DNA of 64,000 bases. Source: Saccopteryx bilineata. Lineage: Eukaryota > Chordata > Mammalia > Chiroptera > Emballonuridae. The notes below the pieces were generated by a model. It searched no databases. It was not told the origin of the DNA and was given only the letters and a program-made list of their open reading frames with translations. The translations under genes were made by a program, and so were the position numbers. Below are positions 33,561 through 45,610 of this stretch, piece by piece; position 1 is the stretch's first letter; each line of letters opens with the position of its first letter. The stretch is from the NCBI RefSeq assembly GCF_036850765.1, contig NC_089495.1, positions 196,805,847 to 196,869,846 of the forward strand. Reading direction: 5' to 3'.

Positions 33561-35400
33561 AGGATGATCTTAGATAACTCTCACAGCAAATTCTCTGATA
33601 TCTTTTTTCCTCCTTTCCCATATGGGGTTGGACTAGATCCTTTTCTTCTAGGATCCTAACAAGCTCTGCTCTTCTATCATCATAAGCCCTGGGATCTGGC
33701 AACATCAGCTCTCTATTCAGGTTGTGGTCAGTGGGCCTTGAAGAACAGAGTTCCTTTATTTGACCACAGGTGGGCATTGAGAGTCTACTGAGAGATAATC
33801 TGACGTCAAGAAGGAACTCCGTCTCTTGGATTCCTACTGGTGTTTGGAAGGGCCGGAGCAGTCCTTTGCCCTCCAGGAAGGTCCTGGCTCTGGAAGGCTG
33901 CCCTGCAGAATTGGAGCCAGTGGTGCTCGACCGGACTTCGTGTCCAGAGGTCTACAAGAATCCCAGTCCCAGAGTGCTCTGGCTGAGCTGAAGGGTTGGC
34001 CTGCCAGAGACACAGGCTACCGGGCCATACGCAGAGCTAAGATTCTTCTGGGCCCTGTTGACCATATGCAGGACAGCTAAAAGCTGGTCTAGGCAGCAAA
34101 GGAGTCATAAGTAGATTCAGACTCAATGTTTTTGAGGGCTTACCTCTGAGTGAGAAACCTGGCTTCAGGGTGTGGCTCCTGGCTGGGATGCTGAGCTGTC
34201 CCTGGAACTGCCTGAAGAACCTCTCCCGTTAACACTTGTTGCCACTGGGGCCTTCTGCCCCCACTGCCCCAGTACCCAGCGGAGTCCTGGATTTCCACTC
34301 CCAGCACATCCGTGGGGCTGCTTCTCCCAGATCTGGGCCTTGCTGTGTTTGGAGCCCAGAGGACCAGTGTGTAAAAGATGAAATGGTATTTCCTAGGCAG
34401 TGAAGCCATGTGTGTTGAGAAGCCCAAACAGTCCTCCAGTGGCTGCAAGGGCAGTGGACGGAGCGACTGCAAAAGCATTGCATTGATTGCAAGAGGCAAC
34501 TGAAGTAAGAGTTCAGAATACCTCCTGGAAGGCAGGCAGCCCTGGGCTCCGGCGAGGTGCTAATGAGCTCCCCAGCCAGCTGTAGCTCGACCTGCCTCTT
34601 CCCAGCAAATGACCCAAGGCTGTCGTGGAAGAGGGCACAGCAAGAAAGGCGATGAGGTGATTAATGCTGAGCCGTTCCATGGGCCCATACCAGCTTCCCT
34701 CCCTAAGTCATTCTCTCTCCTTTTATCTCCTCAAGGCAAAGCAAAGAGCCGGGCGTGCACTGGGAATTTCTCCCTCTGCTGCGTTCTGATCTATTTGCTT
34801 GTGTAAATGAGCCACTCTTTCAGAAGGGGAGTGAACCCGCCTCCTCTCTGGGGACAGTAAGCCCAAGAATTTACCTTGTTCCCTGCCCCTGTGGTCTTAG
34901 TCACCCTCCCGGCTTCCTAAGACTGAGGCACCTGGCTCCCATGGGGTGTCAGGATGTGCATGTTATCTGGAGGACAGGGGACTAACTCTCGTGTCTGGGG
35001 AGGGAGGTTTTGAAGGCAGATGTGTGCCATCAGATGGAACGGGCAACTCTACTTCTGCACGGGGTTGCATCATTGTGTTATCATGCCGAGAGGGCTTCTC
35101 ACAAGGTCAGCTTTTCTGTTTCTATCCCCGCAGATTGGTACCTTGTCTCTTGTGCAAACCAAGTGTGTGAAAGTGTGTCTTCAGCACGGAAGCCCCAAGC
35201 TGCAGACCAGGAAAGGGATATAGGGATCTTTTACTGCTTATTAAAATAGACTGTTGGCATTTTTTTTTTTTTTTTTTTTTGGCCTTGGATTGAAAGAAGA
35301 AAGGAATCACTACATTTTTCTTGCTTTTCAATAATATGCTTCACTGGCGCGCGTTTCAGTTCTGGACCCTGAAGCAAATATCTCAGCTGCGAGCCCTCAA
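33561..35400. other. Intronic DNA with a poly-T run
   Basis: No recognised family over 33561-35255. A run of 21 T sits at 35260-35280. Confidence 0.5.
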
Positions 35401-35554
35401 GCAGCAGGCAGGTACGAGGAAAGGAAACCTGAGTTCTAATCTCCATTCTGCCACCAGCAGCGACATCAAGGAACTTGCCAGCTCCCTGAACGCTGAGCTG
35501 CGCGGGTTTCGTCCCTCGGTTTCCCTCCTCCCTTCTCCTGGCCCCTTCACCTCC

Positions 35555-35660
35555 TTCTCACGCCGTCATCTTTCAAAGCGCAGTTTAAATGTCACCTTCC
35601 CTGTGAGGACTTCTTCAGCCTCCCCAGACACATATGAACGTTCCCTCTTCTGAGCTCTTT
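35555..35660 (+). mobile_element. L2 LINE fragment
   Basis: AAGCGCAGTTTAAATGTCAC and CTTCCCTGTGAGGACTTCTT match the L2 CTCAGCTCAAATGTCACCTC block. Confidence 0.6.
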
Positions 35661-35684
35661 TGAACTACCTTTCCTTAAAATAGT

Positions 35685-36015
35685 CGTTGTTGGTTTGGTA
35701 ATTTATCTCCTCAAATATTTTCCGAGTGGCTCCTGCATGCCCAGGCGCCGTGGTAGGGTCGGGGATACCGGCGTTCATTAAACTGAGAGCGCACACAGTG
35801 CGGACCAGCGTTGTCTGATGCCAGTTCCCGTGACGACGGGACCCTGCGCCTGTGCTGTCTGCTGACTGGGACTCCGCAGTCACACGAAGCGGCTGTCGAG
35901 CACTTGCCGTGGGGCTACCATGACTTAAGAATTGAGTTTCAAATTTTATCTAATTTTAATGTAAGTAGCCACACGGAGCTAATGGCTACCACACTGGACA
36001 GCACCATTCTATAGG
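35685..36015 (+). mobile_element. Two ancient interspersed repeats, names unresolved
   Basis: CTCAAATATTTTCCGAGTGG with CATGCCCAGGCGCC and GGGGATACCGGCGTTCATTA matches the common ATTTATTGAGTGCCTACTATG-type repeat. From about 35800, CGAGCACTTGCCGTGGGGCT and GTAGCCACACGGAGCTAATG match the common AGCCACATGTGGCTA-type DNA element. Confidence 0.5.
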
Positions 36016-36867
36016 TAGAGAGGGACCTGGAGAGAGGTAAATAAATCTCTCTATATATATTTTTTACCAACTGTGGTTAGAGGCACGTTGGAATCAAACA
36101 GAGCATAATGCTAGAAAGTAAGTGGGGGGGACCTAGCTTGGTAAGGGACCGAGAAGGGCTTCTTAGAGGAAGTGACATTTTTAACTAAGACCCGGAGGAT
36201 GAGGCGGTGTCACCATTTACAGAGCAGGAAGACTTTTCCGGGGGGAAAAGCACCAGTGAGTCGGAAACATGAGAGGTAGGCGTGAACGGGAGGCTGGGGG
36301 GGCGTACTGAAGGAAGTGGAGGTGGTTAGATCATTCAGGGTGCTGGAAGTGCTGGGGGAGGGGGAGGAGGGGGCTGGCTGGAAGTGTGAAAAGAGCAGGG
36401 CGCCAAGCCCACACCTCCCGTCAGCCCAGTGCTCACGCTGCACTTTCCTGCCCACGCAGTGTGGGCTCCCAGCCTCCGCAGGCGGTGCCTGCCTCATCTG
36501 CATTCTGTTTCCTTCCCTGTCTCCAGCCTGAGTTAGTTAGGCCCACCTAATTTATGGAGCCGCTATACACGGGCAGTGCATGTCGGGCTGAGGGGCCTGT
36601 CCGTGTGTGTGTCTGTGCAGGAGAAATACTGCCGTCTCCACGGGGGCCGCCCTTCCTGGTCCTGCCTGCTCGCTGGTTAAGATTCTGGGAGCATTTAGCA
36701 CAAGGAGGGATTGCTGTAATGACAAGTGGATCCTTCTGTAACCTCTGCTTAATTGGATGAAGTGACAGCCCCAGCGAAGACTCAAATAAAATTTGGTGCA
36801 ATTAGACTCTGCTGAACGTCTCGTGCCAGAACCACTGTGGGAATCTTACCGCGCGTCTGCGGAACCG
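36016..36867. other. Intronic DNA, weak ancient-repeat traces
   Basis: GGGCTTCTTAGAGGAAGTGA with ACTAAGACCCGGAGGATGAG (36156-36203) resembles an old repeat. Remainder unrecognised. Confidence 0.4.
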
Positions 36868-36955
36868 TAGTGGAGCCTGGGCGGCGGGGGAGGAGCCTGG
36901 GAGGTGGGGCGGAGCCTGGTTGGCGGGGAGGAGCCTGGTTGGCAGGGAGGAGCCC
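36868..36955. repeat. About 20-bp G-rich tandem repeat
   Basis: Four to five imperfect copies of GGAGCCTGGTTGGCGGGGA. G runs on the + (sense) strand form a G-quadruplex-compatible pattern. A 13-G run follows at 37067-37079. Confidence 0.85.
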
Positions 36956-37079
36956 GTGCTTGGGGGCCGGTGGAGGTGTCCTCTCCACCTGCTCCTCCTC
37001 CCGTCCGCCCCCCCATTTCTGCGAGACTTCTCTCTAGAGGTTTCCCTGGAGGAGTGGTGGAGGCACGGGGGGGGGGGGG

Positions 37080-39384
37080 CGAGGGGGTGTCCTAGATTGG
37101 GTTCTCCGGAAAGACTATCTGAGACAAAGAGTTAGATGCGGTAGGCTCCTTCAGGGAAGGTCCACGGAGGTGGGCCTGTCGGGGAGTGAGGAAGGCAGGG
37201 CCGGGCCCTGTGGTTACAACCGAAGGTGCCGGGCTCAGGCATCAGGCAGCGGGAGAGCCCTGGAGCTTGGAGTGCCCCTCGGAGCTGTCCCAAATTCAGG
37301 CAAGAGGGCCAGGCCTTTGTATTTCTGCACCAATGAGTCACCGAGCCTGTCCCTTCCCCCAGCAAGCAGAACCTTGGCTGAGGCGGTTCCCAGGAGCGGT
37401 GGAGCTGTCAGCAGTCAGCAGGTGACCTTGCCCAGCCCCTGGGAGGGCGCTCTCCTCAGCAGATGACTCCCGTGTCCAGCGCAGGCTCAGCCAGAACTGA
37501 CAGCCCACGGCTCCGGGACCTCCTGATCGTCCTCGGATGTTGCTTCCCGGCACGTCCGCCTGTCGAACCCTGCTCCTTTCTCTTCCAGGTCCCTTCATTC
37601 CTCCCCAACCTGCGCGGGAAGAAATGAAGCAAGTTCTCTGATGCCCTGGAATCCCGTTTCCCCCCTTTTCTCTGCTACGTGCTCCCAACACCCTCCCTGG
37701 CCTCCAGGGCTCCTATCTTATGGCTTTCTGCTTTTGGCCCCCAGGACGGGTCACCAGTGTCTGAAGGTAGCTCCTCAGTGCCTTCCTCCCTCCGGGTTCT
37801 TCTACTTTGGTGTCTAGCTCTGAGCACGGGTCTGGAAGCCCAACTCTCGCTGCGGTCAGAGCACTGTGTGTGGTGCGGGAGTGTGCGGGCGCCGGGTCAC
37901 CGGACCGGAGTGAGAGTCCCTGCCCCTTTCCAGACGCGTGACCCTGCCCTGGGGAAGTCAGGATTTCTCTTGGCTGACTTCTGGGGACACAGACATGGAT
38001 TTATATGTTCTGTGTCATATATATATATATATATTTTTTTTTTTTTATCGTTTTGAACCTTTCACATCTGTAATGTTGAGATCTGTCTGCCTACATCATG
38101 GGGGTGTGAGGACAGGTGTGGCATGCAAAGCCCCGGGCACAGGGTAGAAGCTGTCATTCTTGTCACCTCCATTGAAGGCTGTGTTTAGCCCGGCCCCGCC
38201 CAGCCGACCCAGCCCAGCCGACCCAGCCCAGCCTAGGGCAGTCCAGGCCAAATCATCTCAGAGTCGTGTTAGAACCCGGGTGCTGGAATGAAGTCCGGGG
38301 TGTAGCAGAAAGTCCTGAGAAAAGAGGAGGCGCCATGGTGAAACAGATCGTCCACTCTGGTTGTGGGGCCTCCAGCCACGCCTGAGCCCACACCTTGTGG
38401 GGCCCACCTGCGTGCAGCCTCCCATCTCACAGTCGGGGGCGAGCAGCTCTCATTCCTGTAACTCCCCTCCTCCGATGGGTGCTCCCAGCTCCCTCCGCTG
38501 CAGGGGGGAAGGGGTGTGAGAGCCTTGTCTTCCCGGCCCTCTAGCCCGGGCTCCGTGGAGGCCTCTTCCTGTCTTGCCAGCCGTGGGAGCCCATATGGAG
38601 CCTCCTAGTCCCCGTCCTGCCCCTCTCCCCCTGTCGGACACGCAGCAGGACTCCACAGGCACATGGGAAAGAAAAGCCTTGATCACTGTTTATTTTCCTT
38701 AATTTGCATTGTGCCTCTTTTATTTTTACCCTTGATTACAAGCAACAGAAAAGTTCCTCTCCGGGCCCCCACCTTGCAGCTGGTAGTTTGAATAGCAGCT
38801 GCTGGACCCACCTCCCCCTCCCCCCGGCCAAGGCTCAGCAAGGAGAGAAATTAGCTAAAAGGGAAACAAGAGAAGCATTTTTAGTGCGGGGTGGAAACCT
38901 CGTTTTGCCAGACCTGCAGTCTTTGGCTTGGCTTCCGAGCCTTTATTGGATGCCAGCCCACACAGCTCCTGGGACAAAGTGGCTTTTGTTGTTGTCATTG
39001 TTATTTTGCTCCATTGTTTTTTGTTTGATGACAAACTGGCACCCTCGGAGCCCCTCTGTGGATAGTTCTGTGGGTCCAGTCATCCCGTCTGTAGGGAGAA
39101 GTGGTCTCCGTGTTAAATGGTGAAGATCTTCATTTGTTTTTACGTCCTTTATTTATTCGTTTAGTCTTGTGTATTCATTCATTCATCAAACACGTTTATG
39201 TACCTGCGGATGGATTGCCTGCATTTTGCCAGTGTCTGGGATACAAAGTTAAATTAGACAGTTTCCTTGACCTCAAAGTTACCATCTGGCCGCAGGGACC
39301 TGTGTGCAAAGGATGATGGCAGTGAAGGATGGACAGCATCACATTCTGAAAGCGGTCATTGCTAATGTGTGGGCGTGCTGTCAC
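37080..39384. other. Intronic DNA, short simple repeats only
   Basis: (TA)n plus T run at 38018-38046. Two to three copies of a 16-bp CCCAGCCGACCCAGCC unit at 38195-38235. A MIR-like 3' trace at 38115-38150. CATTCATTCATCAAACACGT with GTGTCTGGGATACAAAG (39175-39245) is another ancient-repeat trace. Otherwise unrecognised. Confidence 0.5.
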
Positions 39385-39595
39385 TGTCTCTTAGCCCAGG
39401 TCTCCATTGTAGCAAATCCTGCCTGTGTGATCTTGGATCGGTTATGCTTTCTGTGTCTGCTTCCTCATCGGTTACGATGCGGGAATCGATAGAATTCACC
39501 TCGGAAGATCATGAGGATTAAGTGAGATAACGTGTCTGTCATGCCTGGTGGAGTGCCTGGCGTGCGGTAAACTGCACGCATCTGTTGGCCGCTGT
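39385..39595 (+). repeat. MIR SINE
   Basis: TGCCTGTGTGATCTTGGATC, TCTGCTTCCTCATCGGTTAC, ATGAGGATTAAGTGAGATAA and GGAGTGCCTGGCGTGCGGTA follow the MIR consensus. Confidence 0.9.
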
Positions 39596-39639
39596 CCCTG
39601 CTCTTGTGGAGTAAGGATGCTCAGGCTGTGGCTGCAGAG

Positions 39640-39745
39640 ACTGGGATTCAAACTCTGGCCTCATCGCTGCATCATGTAACCTATGACAAGTCACCTAACT
39701 TCCCCTCCCTTGCAAACTGGTAATGTAAGCTCACTCACGAGTGAG
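39640..39745 (+). repeat. MIR fragment
   Basis: ACTGGGATTCAAACTCTGGC, ACCTATGACAAGTCACCTAA and CTTGCAAACTGGTAATG. Confidence 0.8.
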
Positions 39746-39749
39746 GCAA

Positions 39750-39928
39750 CAGGGTCATGGACCAGCAGTGTTTGCATTACTGGATGCTTCTTAGAAATAT
39801 AAATTCTCGCCCTGGCCAGTTAGCTCAGTAGTAGAGTGTCAACCCAGTGTGTGGATGTCCTGGGTTTGATTCCCCATCAGGGCACACAGGAGAAACACCC
39901 ATCTGCTTCTCCACCCCTCCCCCTCTTG

Positions 39929-39964
<36 letters not shown>

Positions 39965-40315
39965 TCTCCTGCAGCCATGGCTCAATTGGAGCGAGTTGGC
40001 CCTGGCCACTAAGGATGGTTCTATTGCCTCTGCCTCAGGTGCTAAGAAGAGCTCAGTTGCTGAGCAATGGAGTAACACCCCAGATAGGCAGAGCATTGTC
40101 CCCTAGTGGGCTTGCCAGGTGGATACCATTGGGGTGCCTGTGGGAATCTGTCTCTATCTCCTCTCCTCTCACTGAATAAAAAAAAAAAAAAAAAAGGAAA
40201 TTCTCAGCCTTCCCCCAACCCCAGACCTATAGAATTAGAACCGGGGAGGGGGGGTACTATGTGTTAAAAGTCCTCCTGGATGATGATGTGTGCTAAAACT
40301 GAGCAGCACTGGGTT
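39750..40315 (+). mobile_element. MER5A split by a SINE
   Basis: Left part 39750-39808 (GGTCATGGACCAGCAGTG, TTCTTAGAAATATAAATTCT); right part from 40198 (AACCCCAGACCTATAGAATT, CCTCCTGGATGATGATGTGT, GCAGCACTGGGT). Together they reconstruct most of MER5A in order. Confidence 0.8.
39809..40197 (+). mobile_element. Long tRNA-headed bat SINE, type II, inside MER5A
   Basis: Head GCCCTGGCCAGTTAGCTCAG, B box GGTTTGATTCCC, (CT)n tract ending CTCTCCTGCAG, then GAGTTGGCCCTGGCCACTAA and the type II tail CTCTCACTGAATAAA plus A run. Duplication AAATTCTC (39801-39808 and 40198-40205). Carries both an acceptor-like CTGCAG (to 39974) and a donor-like CTCAG|GTGCTA (40038/40039). Confidence 0.93.
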
Positions 40316-41814
40316 AGAGATGAGACGTGAAAGTTGTCTGACACACAGTCTGCCCACATACTGCTGATGGGTGAGGGTGTTTACAGCCGGCTTTGCAGTG
40401 AGAGCAGAAATCAAGGGTGCAGCGGGCTTCACTGGAAGGTTTCATTGGCACCAGGCCTGGAAGACGATCAGGGGTTTTTGAGAAGGAACGTTTCTTTTCA
40501 GGTGGAGGCGCAGTGCGGGCAAAGGAACAGTCTTGTTTGGAGGATGGTGTAAAGTTTGGTGCTGCCCAGGCAGAAAATTCAAGGACAGGCGGTTGTGGAG
40601 ACACAGCCTGACAAAGCCAGAGGTCTGGTTCGACTTGGTCAAGGCCTTTGAGCTTGATGCTGGGACAGTCGACAGGCTCAAAACACAGAAGTGACAAGAC
40701 AGAATCTGTTGTAGAAGGAGCCGTGGAGCTTGCACGGGGGCAGCAGAAACACCCCGTGGGGCAGAGCAGGTCACGGTCCCTGAGTCTTCAGAAGAAACTT
40801 TCTGCTGAAGGCAAACACGAACTGGTAGACCAGTTGTCCTTTTTTTTTTCCCCTACTTGTTCTTCTATCTGGTGTCTTGTAAATATTTGCTGAGTGCCTG
40901 CAATGGCTCTAGGCATCCGGGGAGACACACATAAGATAAGTAGAGCACCACCCTTACCCAACCACGGTCCAGAGCCTCCTGAGAAACACGACGTGTGTGA
41001 TTATTAGACGCCGTGACAGGGAGAGGAAGCCAACCTTTATTGAACACCTGGCGCGTTCGCTGTAGATGATGTTGTTAGTGTGATTCCTGCTAGTTATTAT
41101 TCCCTGGCGACGTTCTTGGGAGTCCCGAGTACAGATTCACTTCGTCCTCACCGTGACCCATTTTATGAGCTGAAGACATGTCTGAAAGAGGTGTCAGTGT
41201 ATCAGGACTTGAGAGGGAATAGGCATCAAAGAGGACCTCAGGCTTGGGGCAGGCTCCCCCCCACCCCCCTGCCCCAGCACACACAAATAATTGCAGGACC
41301 AAGCCGGAAGGGCCATGAGGAGACAGGCACGAGGCCGTCTGAGGTTCCAGACCAAGGAGGCCTCATTTGTCCTGTCAGTGGTCTTTCAAAGATGTTAAAA
41401 AAAAAAAAAAAGGCGGGTGACATGATCAGAGCCGCTTTGGAGAGATGCTCTGACATCTCAGAGTATTTGCTGGCAAAAAAAAAAACAAAAACCAAAAAAA
41501 AAAAAAAAGAGGTCTGAGGAGGTGTACCGTCTTATGAGGGGCACTGACATTTATTCATAGCATTTCTGCTCCTCTGCCTAAGTCTCTGAAGAGCTGTGTC
41601 TGTGTCGGAATCTGAGCAGGATGAGCAAGCCACTGAGGCTTTGGATTCTACTCCCACCCTGGAAAAATCCCATTAGTAACAGCTCATCAGTGCCCGGAGC
41701 AGGGCGATGGCAGCTGCTGAGGGACTGAACGTGGGCGGCATCATGTATCCTGGGAATGGAAGGCGGGAGGGGCCGAGAGGAGAGGGGGAGAGGGGGGAAG
41801 CCTACCCTGTGGGG
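40316..41814. other. Intronic DNA with A-rich runs
   Basis: AATATTTGCTGAGTGCCTGC at 40881 and TTATTGAACACCTGGCGC at 41036 are ancient-repeat traces. A-rich runs at 41396-41411 and 41476-41508. Otherwise unrecognised. Confidence 0.45.
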
Positions 41815-41950
41815 GTTATTGACACCTGCCAGCTCATTTGCCCTCCGGACATGGGGAACGGGCATTGCTCCTATTTTACAAAGAGTGAGGGAAGCTCAGT
41901 AAGGTGAAGTGCCTTGATCAGGGTCACACAGCGGCCCGTGGACTGAACCA
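41815..41950 (-). repeat. MIR fragment
   Basis: TCCTATTTTACAAAGAGTGA, GGAAGCTCAGTAAGGTGAAG and GATCAGGGTCACACAGCGGC: reverse-strand MIR. Confidence 0.8.
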
Positions 41951-42064
41951 TCCCCTTTTGCCAAAGGGCCTGGGAGTCCTGGTTTTGTATGTTGCTCTGT
42001 GTAGGTGACATTGTTGCTGATAGCACACCTTGGCAGTAAGAGTCAGTCTCTGGGATGAAAGAGC

Positions 42065-42590
42065 TGCCTACTACCCTGTGGTAGCCAGAATAATGGCCAC
42101 CCCCCACCCCAAGATGCCTACAACTTGTGACTCTATTACCTAACATGGCTAGAAGGACTTTGCAGGTGTGATCGAATCAAGAATTTTGAAATGGGGAGAT
42201 TATACTGACTTATCTGGGCCTGATGCAATCATAAAGGTCCTTATAAGAAGGAAGCAGGGAGGTCATAGTCAGGGGAGATGTGAAAATGGAAGCAGAGAGT
42301 AAGGAAGGAGAGGACAGAGAGAGAGAGGAGGGAGACAGAGGCTGGAAAATGGTGTGCTAGTGGCTTGAAGATGGAGGATGGGGCCACAAGCCAAGGAATG
42401 CAGGCGGCCTTTAGAATAGGAAGAAAGCCAGTGAACAGATTCTCCTTTGGAGCGTCCAGAAGAAATGCAGTCCTGCTGACACCTTCACTTCAGTACTTCT
42501 CACATCCAGAACTGTAGGGGAATACAGTCATTCTGTACAAAGCCCCTAGGGCTGTGGCTATTGGTTACAGCAGCCACAAGAACGGAGTCT
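42065..42590 (+). mobile_element. MLT1-type MaLR LTR
   Basis: GATCGAATCAAGAATTTTGA, GGTCCTTATAAGAAGGAAGC, GCCACAAGCCAAGGAATGCA, TGCTGACACCTTCACTTCAG and CATCCAGAACTGTAGGGGAA follow the MLT1 LTR, then GGTTACAGCAGCCACAAGAA near its 3' end. An ancient solo LTR with no coding sequence. Confidence 0.8.
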
Positions 42591-42639
42591 AGGTTTCCAG
42601 GACTTGTGAGGCAGGCGTCACCACACTGTCGCATACAGA

Positions 42640-42790
42640 AGCAAGACTCACTGAATGTGTATAACCTTGGCTGGACACCCTTCTCTTCTCTGAGCCTCAG
42701 TTTTTCTCATCTGTCAAATGGAAGAGGGGTTAATCCTCATCATGCAAACTTGTGGTTGCCACAGACTCATTGGAAGCTGGAGGGCAAGGG
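42640..42790 (+). repeat. MIR fragment
   Basis: ACCTTGGCTGGACACCCTTC, CTCTGAGCCTCAGTTTTTCT and CATCTGTCAAATGGAAGAGG. Confidence 0.8.
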
Positions 42791-42994
42791 AGCTGAGGGG
42801 TACAGTTGGTAAGGCTGGGGGTGGGTCTTCAGGTGCATGGAACAGAGATTAGGTTTGGGGCGCAAACAGAATAATCAGCCCGAACATGCAACTCATGTCA
42901 ATTCATTTTACTTGCTGCGTAACACTCCGTCACAAAATTGAACCCGGTCATACATAACCTTACACTCACTACGAGATGATTAGGTCAGAAGTGA

Positions 42995-43100
42995 GCTTTA
43001 GGAGGGTAGGGGTTTTATTGCTTTGGCCATCTTGGCCTCCTCAGCGACAGAAGACACAGTAGATGCTCCACAAATGTCTGTTGAATAAATAAATGAATGT
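42995..43100 (+). mobile_element. L2 LINE 3' end
   Basis: GAGGGTAGGGGTTTTATTGC, AGTAGATGCTCCACAAATGT and CTGTTGAATAAATAAATGAA, including the L2 terminal repeat. Confidence 0.75.
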
Positions 43101-43119
43101 ACAACTGCGAAAACACTTT

Positions 43120-43255
43120 GAAACTCCCAAAGTGCTCTGTACAAGTTCATTCTAACTAATTGAGACCAGTTTCAGAGAGGCCCAGTGCTTTTCCTAAGGT
43201 CAAACCGGTACTAAGTACCAGAGCAAGGATTTGCATCCCAGTCTCCTGGGTCCAC
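43120..43255 (-). repeat. MIR fragment
   Basis: AAAGTGCTCTGTACAAGTTC, TCAGAGAGGCCCAGTGCTTT and AGCAAGGATTTGCATCCCAG: reverse-strand MIR. Confidence 0.75.
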
Positions 43256-43814
43256 GTGCAGTAGGGTGGTTTGTCCCACTCCAGTTCCTTGGGGGGCTGG
43301 CTCCCTGTGACAGACCCTGCCTGTGAGATACTGCTGCCTGGGCTGGGGTGCCTTCTTCAGGGAAGCCCAATGAGAACATCTCAACAAAGGCAGGTGGCAT
43401 GTTGCCGGGGACCATTCTGGATTTAGACGTGCATAGCTTAGCCACACTGAGTGGAAAGGGAAACGGGTCCGTGTACGGTAGAGCTGAACAGAGGGGTTAC
43501 TCCAGACCCTGAGCATCTAGAAAGAAGGGGTGCAAATCCTCATCAGACCCCTGGGGGTGGAGCACAGCCCACAGCGGCAGGGAAATGGCGGGTGCCCCTC
43601 CCGCTGCGTCTGGAGCGCGGACCCCTTCTAGGAGGGGTGGGAATGGTGGTCTGTGTCTGCGCCTGGGTGACTCCTGTTCCTGAACTTGCCCTGAAGCTGC
43701 AGTCTTCCCGCCTCTGTCCACGCTGCTCATGCCCTGATCGTATCTGTCGGGGGGGAGTGCTGCCCATTTAGAGGTGACACTCAGTTCTGCCCCACAGTCC
43801 ATTTCACACTCCTC

Positions 43815-43930
43815 TCATTTGACACTTGTCACAAGCTGTCAGTTGTACATTTACTTGGGTCTCCTCTCATCAGACAGACCGTGAGCTCGGGGCAGCTGGG
43901 ACAGGGCTTGCCATCCCGGAAGCCTCTCGA
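43815..43930 (+). mobile_element. L2 LINE fragment
   Basis: TCATCAGACAGACCGTGAGC then TCGGGGCAGCTGGGACAGGG resembles the L2 AGACTGTGAGCTCC block. Confidence 0.5.
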
Positions 43931-43998
43931 CCTTGCTGCATTCACCCGGCTTACGCCACCCCAGCTCTGATAAGCAAGGATTGTGAGCGTGTTAGAGA

Positions 43999-44072
43999 CA
44001 GTGACCCTCAAAGTGGACTCTGGGCCAGCAACATCAGCATCGCCTGGGAGCATGTTAGGAACGCAAATTCTT

Positions 44073-44109
<37 letters not shown>

Positions 44110-44150
44110 GCCCCAGGTCTACTGCATGAGAACGTTTGCAGATGGCTTTG
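43999..44150 (+). mobile_element. MER5A with an internal CA microsatellite
   Basis: GTGACCCTCAAAGTGGACTC, GGGCCAGCAACATCAGCATC, GCCTGGGAGCATGTTAGGAA then (AC)17 at 44074-44107, then CCAGGTCTACTGCATGAGAA. The CA tract occupies the middle of MER5A. Confidence 0.85.
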
Positions 44151-45602
44151 GACATTTGTAGTGTTAACCAACCCCACGGGAGACGCTGATGCCCACTCAG
44201 GGTTGAGGCTCGCTGACTTAGGGCAGCCGCCGTAACATCCTACGCTAGTGTCTAACGGTGAAAGCAAGAGAGAGGTTTATACTCGACTCATCATGCATCA
44301 GCAATGGGGGCTCTTCTCCCAGTGGTGACTCAGGGACCCAGGCTCTTCATATCTTTTGTCAGCCGTATTTACCACGTGGCTCTTAAGTCAGTCATGTTTG
44401 CCACGTGACTCTTAAGGTTACCCTGTTCTTCCACATCAGATGTTTGAAGGGAAACATCTGCTGTTAGCACTTCGGGTTTGTTTGTCCTGATGCACCCAGT
44501 CTGAAGGTGTGCATAGTTGCACCCACTTTCCACTGGCTGGAATTCAGCTGCGTGGTCACACCTAACCGCAAGAGAGGCCTGGAGTGTCAGCCACCTTGTC
44601 CCAAGCAAGAAAGGGACACAGGCTTGTGCACTGTGAGCTGGCCTCTGGCAAGTGAGATAGTCTTCATCCGTTTATCAGAGGACAGCTGAGCCCCTACCTG
44701 CTACCAGGCCTGGGGCTCCTCTGTGACAATGTGACAGTGGAGGCCCCGTGGGCACTGGGTTCAGTCACTGACTGTGAACGGACAGCATGGTGGGAAGGGG
44801 CCCCTATAACGCGTGCGTGTGAGCCAGACAGCTGGATATAAGCACATACTCATAAGAACTCCTTTGTGATTTCGGCGTCATTTGTAGCGGGGTGAGGGTG
44901 AGGAAGGGCTCTCCTCCTTCTTGTTGGTTCTTTCGTGAAAGACACCACAGGATGGTATTTTGAAGACTGAAGAAGAAGGATTTATGGACAAGGGAAGCAG
45001 CGCTCAGGGAGGTGAGGTGTGTTGTCCAGCTTGGGCAGCCAGTTAGCTGCAGGAGGGGGAGTGGACCCAAAGGCTGTGACCCTGCTGGGTTTGGGTTTCA
45101 TCTGTACCTTGATATCCATATCAAAATGTAGCCTTCTAGAGTCTTCTCCACATCAGCCTGAGGACCACAGAACTCGGAGCTGGGAGGAAGCCCTGAGGCC
45201 GTTTTGCCCAGGCCTCTGTTGACTTTGGGCGTTCTACTTCAGAATTAGACTCCGACCTTCAGGATTTCTGTGTTACGAAAGGAGCCATGGGCAGGATTTC
45301 CTCGGCGGGGGCAGCATCCGGATATCAGCCTCCCCCTGGGGTCTCTTGTTGCCCAGGGAGACGCTTTCGGCTCTCCTCAGGATGCTGGGCACTCCTCATC
45401 TACCAGCCCAGCTCCAAGGCCCCTTCTCCCTGCAGGGTTTTTGAGCGTGCGGAGATTTAAGCAGCATGAGCTCGGGTCTACACAAGGGTTCCTCCCGCGC
45501 CAGAGGCGGTTTGTTCAGTGTCAGTTGCAGTGGATCCCTGGTCGGCCCTCGGACACCGGACAGAGCACCCTCAGATGCTCTTCTTCCATAACCCTGAGAT
45601 CT
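44151..45602. other. Intronic DNA, nothing recognised
   Basis: A short local duplication TACCACGTGGCTCTTAAGTC / TGCCACGTGACTCTTAAGGT is at 44370-44418. No repeat family or gene recognised. Confidence 0.5.
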
Positions 45603-45610
45603 ATCTAGGT

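Noticed and set aside
33826..34080. Candidate exon or processed pseudogene
   Set aside because: No recognised protein similarity, no paired splice sites and no poly-A tail.
36840..37090. CpG island promoter
   Set aside because: High GC comes mainly from a tandem repeat and a G run. CpG density is modest, and no first exon or transcription signal is visible.
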